Source: Pseudomonas sp. Irchel 3H7 (GTDB taxonomy: Bacteria > Pseudomonadota > Gammaproteobacteria > Pseudomonadales > Pseudomonadaceae). From it: a DNA stretch of 64,000 nucleotides. How positions within the stretch are numbered: position 1 is the stretch's first letter; every line of letters starts with the position of its first letter. The DNA is taken from assembly GCF_900187605.1 (NCBI RefSeq), contig NZ_FYEA01000019.1, forward strand, positions 1-64,000, written 5' to 3'. This document shows positions 53,111-61,346 of the stretch, piece by piece. Under the pieces are notes generated by a model. The model made no database searches, was not told where the DNA came from, and saw only the letters and a list, made by a program, of their open reading frames with translations. The translations under genes and the position numbers were made by a program.

Positions 53111-54548
53111 CATCACCTCCTGAAGACGTACGCGAAGGCAGATTCTTGAAGGCTGCCAGCGCCCGTTGCCGCGAGGTGCTGAGGTTGACGATCGGCGACG
53201 GATAGTCTGCGGCGCCGAACAAGCCGCCGAGGTTGGCCGGGTTGTGCACTTCTTTTTTGTTGAGGCCGGCCAGTTCTGGTAGCCAGTGCTTGATGAACAA
53301 GCCTTCGCTGTCGAATTTTTCCGATTGGCTCAGCGGATTGAAGATGCGGAAGTACGGCGCCGAATCGGTGCCCGTCGACGAACTCCATTGCCAGCCACCG
53401 TTGTTCGCCGCCAGATCGCCATCAATCAAGTGGCGCATGAAAAAGCGTTCGCCTTCGCGCCAGTCGATCAGCAGGTTTTTGGTCAGGAACATCGCCACGA
53501 TCATGCGCAGGCGATTGTGCATCCAGCCGGTTTCGAGCAATTGGCGCATGGCCGCGTCGATGATCGGCAGACCGGTGCGCGCTTCTTGCCATGCGGCAAG
53601 ATCGTCCGGCGCATCACGCCAGGCCAGCGCTTCGGTTTCCGGGCGAAATGCACGGTGCCGCGAGACCCGTGGATAGCCGACCAGAATGTGTTTGTAGAAC
53701 TCACGCCACAGCAACTCGTTGATCCAGGTGACCGCACCGACCTTGCCGCTCTCGAACTCGCCCTGATTACTTTGCAGGGCGGCGTGCAGGCATTGGCGCG
53801 GCGAAATCACGCCGGCCGCGAGATACGCCGAGAGCTGACTGGTGCCGGGTTTGGCCGGGAAGTCGCGTTCGCTCTGGTAGTAGTCGATCTGCGCGTCGGT
53901 GAAGGTGTCGAGACGGCGCCGGGCTTCGTTTTCGCCGGCGGGCCATAGATCGCGCAAGGTCTGGCTCGGCGTCGAGAAGCCCTTAACCGAGTCGGGAATC
54001 GGATCGCTGCTGAGCTCAAGTTTTTCCTGTTTGCCGGGGGCCTTGACCAGCGCCGGCACCGAGCGATGCAGGCGTTCGTAACAGACTTTGCGGAACTGGC
54101 TGAACACCTTGAAGTAACTCTCGGTCTTGGTCAGCACGCTGCCAGGTTTGAACAGCAACTGGTCGAGATAGCTGTGAAAGGTGATGCCCTCGGCCTTTAG
54201 TGTTTCGCCTACCGCTGCATCGCGACGGCTTTCATGAACGCCATATTCTTCATTGGCGTGAACCGCCGCTATCTTCAGCTGCCGGCAGAGTTTGAGCAGT
54301 TCTGCCGGGGCTTGATCCCAATGGCTTGCAGTGCGAATCAGCAACGGGATATTCAGTTGGTCAAGGCTGGCGCTCAACTCACGCAGGTTGCGCAACCAGA
54401 AGTCGACCTTGCACGGCGCATCGTCATGTTCCAGCCACTGCTGCGGGCTCAACAGGTACACGGCGACCGTCGGGCCGCGCGCTGCGGCGGCCGCGAGGGC
54501 GGTGTTGTCATGTTGGCGCAAGTCGCTGCGCAGCCAGATCAATTGCAT
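53103..54548 (-). CDS. phrB: Deoxyribodipyrimidine photolyase
   Basis: Light-driven repair of cyclobutane pyrimidine dimers. The 481 aa chain has the N-terminal antenna-binding domain (MQLIWLRSDLRQHDNTAL) and the C-terminal FAD domain with WINELLWREFYKH and NNGGWQWSSSTGTDSAPYFR. The ATG at 54548 gives the usual length; an ATG at 54569, overlapping the regulator's stop codon, is possible. It directly follows the MerR-type regulator, a link typical of LitR systems. Confidence 0.95.
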   Translation of the reverse strand: MQLIWLRSDLRQHDNTALAAAAARGPTVAVYLLSPQQWLEHDDAPCKVDFWLRNLRELSASLDQLNIPLLIRTASHWDQAPAELLKLCRQLKIAAVHANEEYGVHESRRDAAVGETLKAEGITFHSYLDQLLFKPGSVLTKTESYFKVFSQFRKVCYERLHRSVPALVKAPGKQEKLELSSDPIPDSVKGFSTPSQTLRDLWPAGENEARRRLDTFTDAQIDYYQSERDFPAKPGTSQLSAYLAAGVISPRQCLHAALQSNQGEFESGKVGAVTWINELLWREFYKHILVGYPRVSRHRAFRPETEALAWRDAPDDLAAWQEARTGLPIIDAAMRQLLETGWMHNRLRMIVAMFLTKNLLIDWREGERFFMRHLIDGDLAANNGGWQWSSSTGTDSAPYFRIFNPLSQSEKFDSEGLFIKHWLPELAGLNKKEVHNPANLGGLFGAADYPSPIVNLSTSRQRALAAFKNLPSRTSSGGDDE

Positions 54549-54568
54549 GTCGGAACTCACTGCGTCCA

Positions 54569-55510
54569 TTAGATCAGCCCACGCTGAACGAGCACCTGGT
54601 GCGCTACAAGCGCGTCTTCAGCCAGGAACACATCAGCCATCTCTGAGGTTTTTACGGACAACTCGGCGTGGTGGATGCATACCGTTGGTCCGACCAGCAT
54701 CTTGGTACAACCGACTCCGTTCAGTAGTTTGGGCAACTGCGCAAGGTTCATGGCTTTGCTGGAATACAGCAGTACGCCACGGGCTTGCAGATGTTCGACC
54801 GCCAGCGCCAGTTCGGCGGCAGGCAGCGGCCAGTCAAACACTTGCACCGGACAATCAGCGCTACTGATCAGCCACGCGCACAGCCACAGATGAGGTTCCA
54901 GTGGCAGGTCGGAATGATTGATCAATAGCAGCGGGGCGCCATGCAACTGACGATTGTTATGGTAGATGCGTGTGCCGAATTTGCTGCGTAACCACGAATA
55001 AAAGAACACCCGCTCCATCTGTGCGCCGAACTGGCCTTGCCAGCGCTGCTCCAGTTCCGCCAACAGCGGCATCAGCAATTGCTCGCACAATGTGCGTGGC
55101 GGGTAGAGCGCCATGGCCTGATTGACACTGTCGTCGAGGCTGCGTTCATTGAGTTGCGTGACGGCCGTCAGCAGTGTCTGGCGCAACCGCTGCCAGTCGT
55201 TTTCCACGGTTTCGCTGAACGCCTGTGGTGTGTCGAGCAGAGGTTTGACCTGGCTGACCGCGACGCCACGGTTGAGCCAGGTAAGGATGGTCAGAATCCG
55301 CTGCACATGTTCGGCCGAATACAGCCGGTGGCCCTTGGGCGTGCGTTGCGGCACGACCAGCCCGTAGCGGCGTTCCCACGCACGCAGGGTAATCGCGTTG
55401 ACGCCGGTCTGCCGGGCGACTTCGCGGATCGGCAGCCAGCCCTCGTCGAGGGCTTTTTTAAAATCAGCGCCAAGGTCTTCCTGGGCGCTGGTATCCATTT
55501 TGTCGTTCAT
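54569..55510 (-). CDS. MerR-family regulator, LitR/CarH-like
   Basis: A 313 aa regulator. The N-terminal MerR helix-turn-helix (LPIREVARQTGVNAITLRAW, RYGLVVPQRT, about residues 23-95) is followed by a region like the helical cap and Rossmann parts of CarH/LitR photoreceptors (LCEQLLMPLLAELEQRWQ). I do not find the E/D-x-H-x-x-G cobalamin motif, and the cap Trp-Glu-His signature is not intact (MERV where EH is expected), so it resembles the class II LitR type of P. putida that lacks B12 binding. Probably autoregulates through the TGTACA boxes upstream. Start and upstream stop overlap as TAATG. Confidence 0.85.
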   Translation of the reverse strand: MNDKMDTSAQEDLGADFKKALDEGWLPIREVARQTGVNAITLRAWERRYGLVVPQRTPKGHRLYSAEHVQRILTILTWLNRGVAVSQVKPLLDTPQAFSETVENDWQRLRQTLLTAVTQLNERSLDDSVNQAMALYPPRTLCEQLLMPLLAELEQRWQGQFGAQMERVFFYSWLRSKFGTRIYHNNRQLHGAPLLLINHSDLPLEPHLWLCAWLISSADCPVQVFDWPLPAAELALAVEHLQARGVLLYSSKAMNLAQLPKLLNGVGCTKMLVGPTVCIHHAELSVKTSEMADVFLAEDALVAHQVLVQRGLI

Positions 55511-56472
55511 TAGATTGCGTTTCGCAGGCTGAGGTTTTCCGGGTGCGGTTGCAGGTAAACCTGTTGCGCGATGTACGAATCCGGATGGAGGCGAAAGTGG
55601 TGCTTGAGCAGCGTCAACGGCACCACCAGCGGCACGATGCCTTGGCGGTACTGGCCGATGACGTGTTGCATTTCCTGTTTGTCTTCGGCGCTGATTGCCT
55701 GTTTCAGATAACCGCTGATGTGCAGCAAAACGTTGCAGTGCGTGCCACGGGTGGCGCATTTCTTCAATGCCGCCATCAGTTCGCTGAAATAGCGCGGGCC
55801 GAGTTCGGCGGGATCGGTGTCGGCCATGTTGCCGAGCATTTTGCCCAGCGCTTTGTATTGCGGCGGATTGTGCGCCATCAACAAATATTTATAGCGCGAA
55901 TGGAATTCGGTGAGGGCGCGACGACTCAGGCCACCGGCAAGGACGTGTTGCCATTCGCTGTAGGCGAACACGCGGGTGATGAAGTTCTCGCGCAGCACCG
56001 GATCGTTGAGTCGCCCGGCTTCTTCCACCGGCAAATCCGGATGGCGCGCGCAGAACGCCTGGGCGTAAATACCGCGCCCACCGCCGTTAATCGGGGCGCC
56101 GTTGGTGTGGTAGACCTTGACCCGTTCGAGGCCGCAGGACGGCGATTGCTGCATGAAGATGTAGCCGCAGATGTCATCAAGCTCGGCGGCCATTTTCGTG
56201 CCGTACTCGGCCAATGGCTGGGTGACGTTGATCGCCGGGTTGACCGTGCCGACCGCTTGCGGATGCTCGGCCTCGCCAACGAGGCGGATCGGTTCGCGCG
56301 GGATGCCCAGGCCGATGGCGACTTCAGGGCATACCGGGACAAAATCGAAATGCTCGGTGAGGGTGCGGCTGCACAGTCGCGATTCCTTGTGCCCACCGTT
56401 GAAGCGCACCTCGGCACCCAGCAGGCAGGCGCTGATGGCGATTTTTGGCTTGGCTACGCAAGTATCTGACAT
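55510..56472 (-). CDS. DUF523-DUF1722 (YbgA-type) fusion protein, first gene of the photolyase operon
   Basis: A 320 aa protein of two domains: DUF523 (ISACLLGAEVRFNGGHKES at about residues 12-30, and MQQSPSCGLERVKVYH) and DUF1722/YbgA (from about 190 to the end). The cysteines of DUF523 may bind a metal or Fe-S cluster. In E. coli ybgA lies next to phr, so a link with photorepair is old, but the function is unknown. GAGG lies 6 bases before the ATG at 56472. It opens the nine-gene operon that runs to 48117. Confidence 0.92.
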   Translation of the reverse strand: MSDTCVAKPKIAISACLLGAEVRFNGGHKESRLCSRTLTEHFDFVPVCPEVAIGLGIPREPIRLVGEAEHPQAVGTVNPAINVTQPLAEYGTKMAAELDDICGYIFMQQSPSCGLERVKVYHTNGAPINGGGRGIYAQAFCARHPDLPVEEAGRLNDPVLRENFITRVFAYSEWQHVLAGGLSRRALTEFHSRYKYLLMAHNPPQYKALGKMLGNMADTDPAELGPRYFSELMAALKKCATRGTHCNVLLHISGYLKQAISAEDKQEMQHVIGQYRQGIVPLVVPLTLLKHHFRLHPDSYIAQQVYLQPHPENLSLRNAI

Positions 56473-56492
56473 GGGCACCTCGAATCTATACC

Positions 56493-56565
56493 TGTACAGA
56501 GGTAGATCTCTGTACAACTTTCGTCAGCATAGATTCATGGGTGTACAAGTCAAATTATTTGTACA
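56493..56565 (-). promoter_or_regulatory. Four TGTACA boxes at the promoter of the photolyase operon
   Basis: TGTACA occurs at 56493, 56511, 56542 and 56560, i.e. two pairs each with 18-base spacing. On the minus strand the 12-base string GAAAGTTGTACA occurs twice, 49 bases apart. A sigma-70-like promoter reads TTGACT (56548-56553), 16-base spacer, TATGCT (56526-56531) on the minus strand; one box abuts the -35. CarH/LitR proteins bind TnTACA-type repeats, so the MerR gene in this operon is the likely ligand. Confidence 0.7.
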
Positions 56566-56570
56566 ACTTT

Positions 56571-56660
56571 CTGTAGGAGCAGCTGCCGAAGGCTGCGATC
56601 TTTTGATGTTGTGGTTGTAAAGCAAAATCAAAAGATCGCAGCCTTCGGCAGCTCCTACAT
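56571..56660. repeat. Paired REP hairpin (GCTGCGATCTTTTGAT family) reaching into a gene end
   Basis: CTGTAGGAGCAGCTGCCGAA has a 3-base insertion against the usual unit; the right arm is standard. The right end CTACAT encodes the last Met and the TAG stop of the Trp-rich small protein on the minus strand. Confidence 0.9.
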
Positions 56661-56873
56661 GAGCCAACCGATTTTCCAGTGAGTGCTGTTTTGTAGCGCT
56701 TGCCAATCGAGTCGTTCGGCACGCTTGGTCAACACCGCCTGCAATTCGACTTCCAGCACCGTACCTTCCTCATCTCGGAACAGTTCGGTCACCAGAAAAT
56801 GTTTTTCACGATTCAGCGGTTGAGCTGCTGTCCATTTCGACAGCAGCAATTTTTGCGGATTGATGCGGTTCAT
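56655..56873 (-). CDS. TIGR02450-type Trp-rich small protein
   Basis: A 72 aa protein (NPQKLLLSKWTAAQPLNREKHF, later LDWQAL and HWKIGWLM), matching the TIGR02450 family of small Trp-rich proteins. Function unknown. It overlaps the flavoprotein gene by 4 bases (ATGA), so it shares the TGTACA-controlled promoter. Its stop codon lies within the REP element. Confidence 0.88.
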   Translation of the reverse strand: MNRINPQKLLLSKWTAAQPLNREKHFLVTELFRDEEGTVLEVELQAVLTKRAERLDWQALQNSTHWKIGWLM

Positions 56874-57856
56874 TGCAGGTGTTCGTGCAAGCGTCGTGCA
56901 GCTTCCTGGCCACTGAGCCAAGCGCCTTCGACGCGCCCGGACAGGCACCAGTCGCCGCAAGCGTAGAGGCCCAGATCGGCATCGGCCAGCGTGCCCCATT
57001 CGTGGCCCGTCGCGGGTCGCGCATAGAGCCAGCGGTGGGCGAGGCTGAAGGTCGGCGCAGGCATGGCGCTGTGCAGCAATTCGGCAAAGGCACCGTGCAG
57101 TTGCTCGATCACCGCTTCCTTGGACAAGTCGATGTGTTGCCGGCTCCACGCGCTGGTGGCATGCAGCACCCACGTGTCGAGGGTGTTGTCGCGCCCCGGT
57201 TTACTGCGGTTTCGCGCCAACCAGTCGAGCGGGCTGTCCTGCACAAAACAACCTTCGATCGGCGTATCCAGTGGTGTTTCGAAAGCGAGGGCGACGGCCC
57301 AGGTCGGGTCCATTTTCACCCCGGCGGCGGCCCCGGCAAGTTTCGGTGCGGCGGCCAGCAGGGCAGTCGCTTGCGGTGCTGGCGTGGCGATCACGACATG
57401 ACTGAACGGCCCGTGCGTGAAACCTTCGGCGTCCTGCAAGTGCCAATGTTCTTCACCGCGATAGACCTCGGTAATCCGGCAGGCAAAGTGCACTTCCAGA
57501 CCGTCAAGCAAGCCACGAGTAATGGCGCTCATGCGCGGCGCACCGACCCATCGGGTCTGCTCGTCCGGCGACAGGTTCAGTTGCCCGCCCTGATAGGTGT
57601 AGAGCTGTGGCGTCCACTCGGCGACCCAACCCTGGCTTTGCCAACGCTGCACTTCGGTGACGAAGCGGCGGTCGCGGGCAGTGAAATATTGCGCGCCCAT
57701 GTCCAGCGAGCCAGCGTCACTGCGCTTGCTCGACATACGCCCGCCGCTGCCGCGACTTTTGTCGAATAATTGAACGGTGTGCCCGCTCTCTGTCAGAGCC
57801 TGGGCGGCGGAGAGCCCGGCGATGCCGGTGCCGATGATTGCGATAGGTACAGTCAT
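56870..57856 (-). CDS. FAD/NAD(P)-dependent oxidoreductase, renalase-like
   Basis: A 328 aa flavoprotein with the N-terminal dinucleotide motif AIIGTGIAGLSAAQALTESG (residues 5-24) and the SRGSGGRMSSKR segment typical of the renalase-like group. Orthologues near photolyase genes are light- or stress-induced in several proteobacteria. GAGG lies 5 bases before the ATG at 57856. Two TGTACA boxes lie upstream. Substrate unknown. Confidence 0.88.
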   Translation of the reverse strand: MTVPIAIIGTGIAGLSAAQALTESGHTVQLFDKSRGSGGRMSSKRSDAGSLDMGAQYFTARDRRFVTEVQRWQSQGWVAEWTPQLYTYQGGQLNLSPDEQTRWVGAPRMSAITRGLLDGLEVHFACRITEVYRGEEHWHLQDAEGFTHGPFSHVVIATPAPQATALLAAAPKLAGAAAGVKMDPTWAVALAFETPLDTPIEGCFVQDSPLDWLARNRSKPGRDNTLDTWVLHATSAWSRQHIDLSKEAVIEQLHGAFAELLHSAMPAPTFSLAHRWLYARPATGHEWGTLADADLGLYACGDWCLSGRVEGAWLSGQEAARRLHEHLQ

Positions 57857-57876
57857 AGGGGCCTCGTTTACCTTTC

Positions 57877-57909
57877 TGTACAGACTACGCCGTGGATGAA
57901 ACCTGTACA
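57877..57909 (-). promoter_or_regulatory. Two TGTACA boxes at the promoter of the flavoprotein operon
   Basis: TGTACA at 57877 and 57904, 27 bases apart. On the minus strand TTGTAC, a 17-base gap and TAGTCT could be the -35 and -10, so the distal box overlaps the -35. The same boxes stand before the photolyase operon, implying one regulator for both. Confidence 0.65.
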
Positions 57910-58053
57910 ATTTTGTTTTTTGGTATAACTTCTAGCGTTCTCGTTCTGACAGCTTGGCCTATGGTTAAACAATAGAGCCTGCCCGATAGAAAAGATCCCT
58001 GCTTATAAAAATAGACTAGTGATCCGGGTTAAACGCCACGCGAGGAAGATGTC

Positions 58054-58956
58054 ATGCACATATTGCTGACCGGCGGTACTGGTTTGATTGGACGTGCGCT
58101 CTGCCGACACTGGTTGGGGCAGGGCCATCGCTTGACGGTGTGGAGCCGCAAGCCGGAGAAAGTCGCGAAAATCTGTGGTGCGCAGGTACGTGGTATTGCG
58201 CGCCTGGAAGACCTCGGCGAAGAGTCGGTCGACGCGATCATCAATCTGGCCGGTGCGCCGATTGCCGATCGGCCGTGGACCCATCGACGCAAAGCGTTGC
58301 TGTGGAGCAGCCGCATCACCCTGACCGAAACCCTGTTGGCCTGGCTGGAAACGCGATCACAAAAACCGGCGTTGCTGATCTCCGGGTCGGCGATCGGCTG
58401 GTACGGCGACGGCGGTGAGCGCGAACTGACGGAAGATTCGCCGCCGGTGATCGATGATTTCGCCAGCCAGTTGTGCATCGCCTGGGAAGAAACCGCGCAA
58501 CGTGCCGAAGCGCAGGGAATCCGCGTGGTGCTGGTGCGAACGGGTCTGGTGCTGTCGGCCGAGGGCGGCTTTTTGTCGCGCTTGCTGTTGCCCTTCAAGC
58601 TCGGGCTGGGTGGGCCTTTGGGCAATGGTCGGCAGTGGATGCCGTGGATTCATATCAACGATCAAATCGCCCTGATTGATTTTCTTCTGCATCGTGATCA
58701 GGCCAGTGGTCCTTATAATGCGTGCGCGCCGCAACCTGTGCGCAATCGCGAATTTGCCAAGACGCTGGGCAGCGTTCTGCACCGCCCGGCGTTCATGCCG
58801 ATGCCGACGCTGGCACTGAAAGTCGGCCTCGGCGAAATGTCTTTGTTGTTGCTCGGCGGCCAGAAGGCCCTGCCGGCACGCTTGCTGGAAGCGGGTTTCA
58901 CTTTCCAGTTCACGGATTTACGCGCGGCCCTGGACGATCTCTCCAGCCGCCTCTGA
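58054..58956 (+). CDS. TIGR01777-type NAD-dependent epimerase (YfcH-like)
   Basis: A 300 aa extended-SDR protein: NAD loop LTGGTGLIGRALCRH (residues 4-18), ISGSAIGWYGDGGE with the catalytic region, and a C-terminal DUF1731 domain (LPARLLEAGFTFQFTDL). Function is not established in the family. GAGGAAG precedes the ATG. It starts 198 bases from the divergent flavoprotein gene and ends 13 bases before hemH, so the two are probably cotranscribed. Confidence 0.92.
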   Translation: MHILLTGGTGLIGRALCRHWLGQGHRLTVWSRKPEKVAKICGAQVRGIARLEDLGEESVDAIINLAGAPIADRPWTHRRKALLWSSRITLTETLLAWLETRSQKPALLISGSAIGWYGDGGERELTEDSPPVIDDFASQLCIAWEETAQRAEAQGIRVVLVRTGLVLSAEGGFLSRLLLPFKLGLGGPLGNGRQWMPWIHINDQIALIDFLLHRDQASGPYNACAPQPVRNREFAKTLGSVLHRPAFMPMPTLALKVGLGEMSLLLLGGQKALPARLLEAGFTFQFTDLRAALDDLSSRL

Positions 58957-58969
58957 AATAGGACGTTGC

Positions 58970-59995
58970 ATGACCGATCACGCTTTGCTTCTGGTCAACC
59001 TGGGTTCCCCGGCCTCAACCTCAGTGGCCGATGTACGCAGCTACCTCAACCAATTCCTGATGGACCCGTACGTGATCGACCTGCCGTGGCCGGTGCGGCG
59101 TTTGCTGGTGTCGCTGATCCTGGTCAAGCGCCCGGAACAATCGGCCCACGCTTACGCCTCGATCTGGTGGGAGGAGGGCTCACCGCTGGTGGTGCTCAGC
59201 CGTCGTCTGCAACAGCAGATGACCGCACAGTGGAATCACGGCCCGGTGGAACTGGCGATGCGTTACGGCGAGCCGTCGATTGAAACCTGTTTGCTCAAGC
59301 TGGTGGCGGCGGGGCACAAGCGCATCACGCTGGCGCCGCTGTATCCGCAGTTCGCTGACAGCACTACGACCACGGTGATCGAAGAAGCCAAACGGGTGAT
59401 TCGCCAGAAGAAGCTCGACGTGCAATTGTCGGTGCTGCAGCCGTTCTACGATCAGCCGGAATACCTCGATGCGCTGGTTGAAAGCGCCCGGCCACATTTG
59501 CAGCAGGATTACGATCACTTGCTGCTGAGCTTCCACGGTCTGCCTGAGCGGCACCTGACCAAACTCGATCCGACCGGCAATCATTGTTTCAAGAATGACG
59601 ACTGCTGCAAGAACGCTTCGCCTGCGGTATTGGCGACCTGTTATCGCGCGCAATGCCTGCGGACCGCGGCGTTGTTTGCTGCGCGCATGGGCCTGCCGGA
59701 TGGCAAATGGTCGGTGTCGTTTCAGTCGCGTCTGGGTCGGGCCAAGTGGATCGAGCCGTACACCGAAGCGCGGCTGGATGAACTGGCGAAAAGCGGCGTG
59801 AAGAAAATACTGGTGATGTGCCCGGCGTTTGTCGCCGATTGCATCGAGACGCTGGAAGAGATTGGTGATCGAGGCAAGGAACAGTTCCGCGAAGCGGGGG
59901 GCGAAGAGTTGGTGCTGGTGCCGTGCCTGAATGATGACACGCATTGGGCGAAAGCCTTGGCGACTCTCTGCGAGCGAGCGCCGCTGGCGCTCTGA
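58970..59995 (+). CDS. hemH: Ferrochelatase
   Basis: Inserts iron into protoporphyrin IX, last step of haem synthesis. The 341 aa chain has LLVNLGSPAS at the start, the catalytic-His segment LSFHGLPERHL (about residue 185), a Cys-rich CFKNDDCCKN segment and SFQSRLGRAKWIEPYT. Its neighbourhood with photolyase genes is notable because porphyrins photosensitise, but the genes are on opposite strands. Confidence 0.96.
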   Translation: MTDHALLLVNLGSPASTSVADVRSYLNQFLMDPYVIDLPWPVRRLLVSLILVKRPEQSAHAYASIWWEEGSPLVVLSRRLQQQMTAQWNHGPVELAMRYGEPSIETCLLKLVAAGHKRITLAPLYPQFADSTTTTVIEEAKRVIRQKKLDVQLSVLQPFYDQPEYLDALVESARPHLQQDYDHLLLSFHGLPERHLTKLDPTGNHCFKNDDCCKNASPAVLATCYRAQCLRTAALFAARMGLPDGKWSVSFQSRLGRAKWIEPYTEARLDELAKSGVKKILVMCPAFVADCIETLEEIGDRGKEQFREAGGEELVLVPCLNDDTHWAKALATLCERAPLAL

Positions 59996-60002
59996 AAGCG
60001 AA

Positions 60003-60058
60003 TCGCGAGCAGGCTCACTCCCACATGATCGTTCCCACGCAGAGCGTGGGAACGATCA
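60003..60058. repeat. Half REP followed by a GATCGTTCCCACGC hairpin
   Basis: One unpaired TGAGCCTGCTCGCGA-type unit (60003-60026) is followed by a perfect 14-base inverted repeat, GATCGTTCCCACGC and its complement, with a four-base loop. It lies between convergent hemH and uraA and may act as the 3' end structure of both. Confidence 0.82.
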
Positions 60059-60069
60059 GATCTAAGGGG

Positions 60070-61344
60070 TTAGATCAGCGGCTCATCCGCCTTCTTGTTC
60101 TTCCAGCCATCATTGCCCGGCAGAATCAGGTTCAGCGCAATCGCCACCACCGCGCACAGCGCGATGCCTTTGAGGCCGAAATCATCCGGGCCAGTGCCGG
60201 TGCCGACCAGCACACCGCCAATGCCGAACACCAGCGTCACCGACACAATGACCAGATTGCGCGCTTCGCCCAGATCGATCTTGTGACGGATCAGGGTGTT
60301 CATCCCCACGGCCGCAATCGAACCGAACAACAGGCACAGAATCCCGCCCATCACCGGCACCGGAATGCTTTGCAGCAGCGCGCCGAACTTGCCGATGAAC
60401 GCCAGGCTGATGGCGAAGATCGCCGCCCAGGTCATGATTTTCGGGTTGTAGTTCTTGGTCAGCATCACCGCGCCCGTTACTTCGGCGTAGGTGGTGTTTG
60501 GTGGGCCGCCGAACAGGCCGGCTGCGGTGGTGGCAATGCCGTCACCGAGCAGGGTGCGATGCAGGCCCGGCTTCTTCAGATAGTCGCGACCGGTCACGCT
60601 GCCGACGGCAATCACGCCACCGATGTGCTCAATGGCCGGGGCCAATGCCACCGGAACAATGAACAGAATCGCCTGCCAGTTAAACTCCGGCGCGGTGAAA
60701 TGCGGAATCGCAAACCAGGGCGCTGCGGCAATCTTCGCGGTATCAACGACACCGAAGTAGAACGCCATGGCAAAACCGACCAGCACGCCGGAAATAATCG
60801 GCACCAGACGGAAGATGCCTTTACCGAACACCGCCACGATCAACGTGGTCAGCAATGCCGGCATCGAGATCATCATCGCGGTCTGGTAGTGGATCAGTTC
60901 GGAACCGTCGCCAGCCTTGCCCATTGCCATGTTTGCGGCAATCGGTGCCATGGCCAGGCCGATGGAAATGATCACCGGACCAATCACCACCGGTGGCAGC
61001 AGACGGTCGATAAAGCCCGTGCCTTTGATCTTCACGGCAAGGCCGAGGAAGGTGTAGACGAAACCGGCTGCCATCACTCCGCCCATGGTCGCGGCGAGGC
61101 CGAACTGGCCCTTGGCGAGAATGATCGGGGTGATGAAAGCGAAGCTCGACGCCAGAAACACCGGCACCTGACGCCCGGTGACGATCTGGAACAGGATCGT
61201 CCCAAGACCTGCGGTAAACAGTGCCACGTTCGGGTCCAGGCCCGTGATCAGCGGCATCAGCACCAAAGCGCCGAAAGCCACGAACAGCATCTGGGCGCCG
61301 GACAGCACCGTGCGCCAGAGCGGATCGTTGAACTCTTGCTGCAT
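60070..61344 (-). CDS. uraA: Uracil permease
   Basis: A 424 aa NCS2-family uracil:H+ symporter with about 14 helices; the motif AIEHIGGVIAVGSVTGRD (about residue 240) and GGPPNTTYAEVTGAV hold substrate-binding residues. The ATG at 61344 is used with AAGGA 9 bases upstream; a GTG at 61350 overlaps the upp stop. The gene follows upp by 2 bases, so uptake and salvage are coupled. Confidence 0.94.
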   Translation of the reverse strand: MQQEFNDPLWRTVLSGAQMLFVAFGALVLMPLITGLDPNVALFTAGLGTILFQIVTGRQVPVFLASSFAFITPIILAKGQFGLAATMGGVMAAGFVYTFLGLAVKIKGTGFIDRLLPPVVIGPVIISIGLAMAPIAANMAMGKAGDGSELIHYQTAMMISMPALLTTLIVAVFGKGIFRLVPIISGVLVGFAMAFYFGVVDTAKIAAAPWFAIPHFTAPEFNWQAILFIVPVALAPAIEHIGGVIAVGSVTGRDYLKKPGLHRTLLGDGIATTAAGLFGGPPNTTYAEVTGAVMLTKNYNPKIMTWAAIFAISLAFIGKFGALLQSIPVPVMGGILCLLFGSIAAVGMNTLIRHKIDLGEARNLVIVSVTLVFGIGGVLVGTGTGPDDFGLKGIALCAVVAIALNLILPGNDGWKNKKADEPLI

Positions 61345-61346
61345 GG

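Noticed and set aside
54569..55759. A longer 396-residue reading of the MerR-type regulator
   Set aside because: The extra 83 N-terminal residues lie inside the DUF523-DUF1722 gene and have antisense-like Arg/His/Pro composition; the ATG at 55510 in a TAATG overlap fits the operon.
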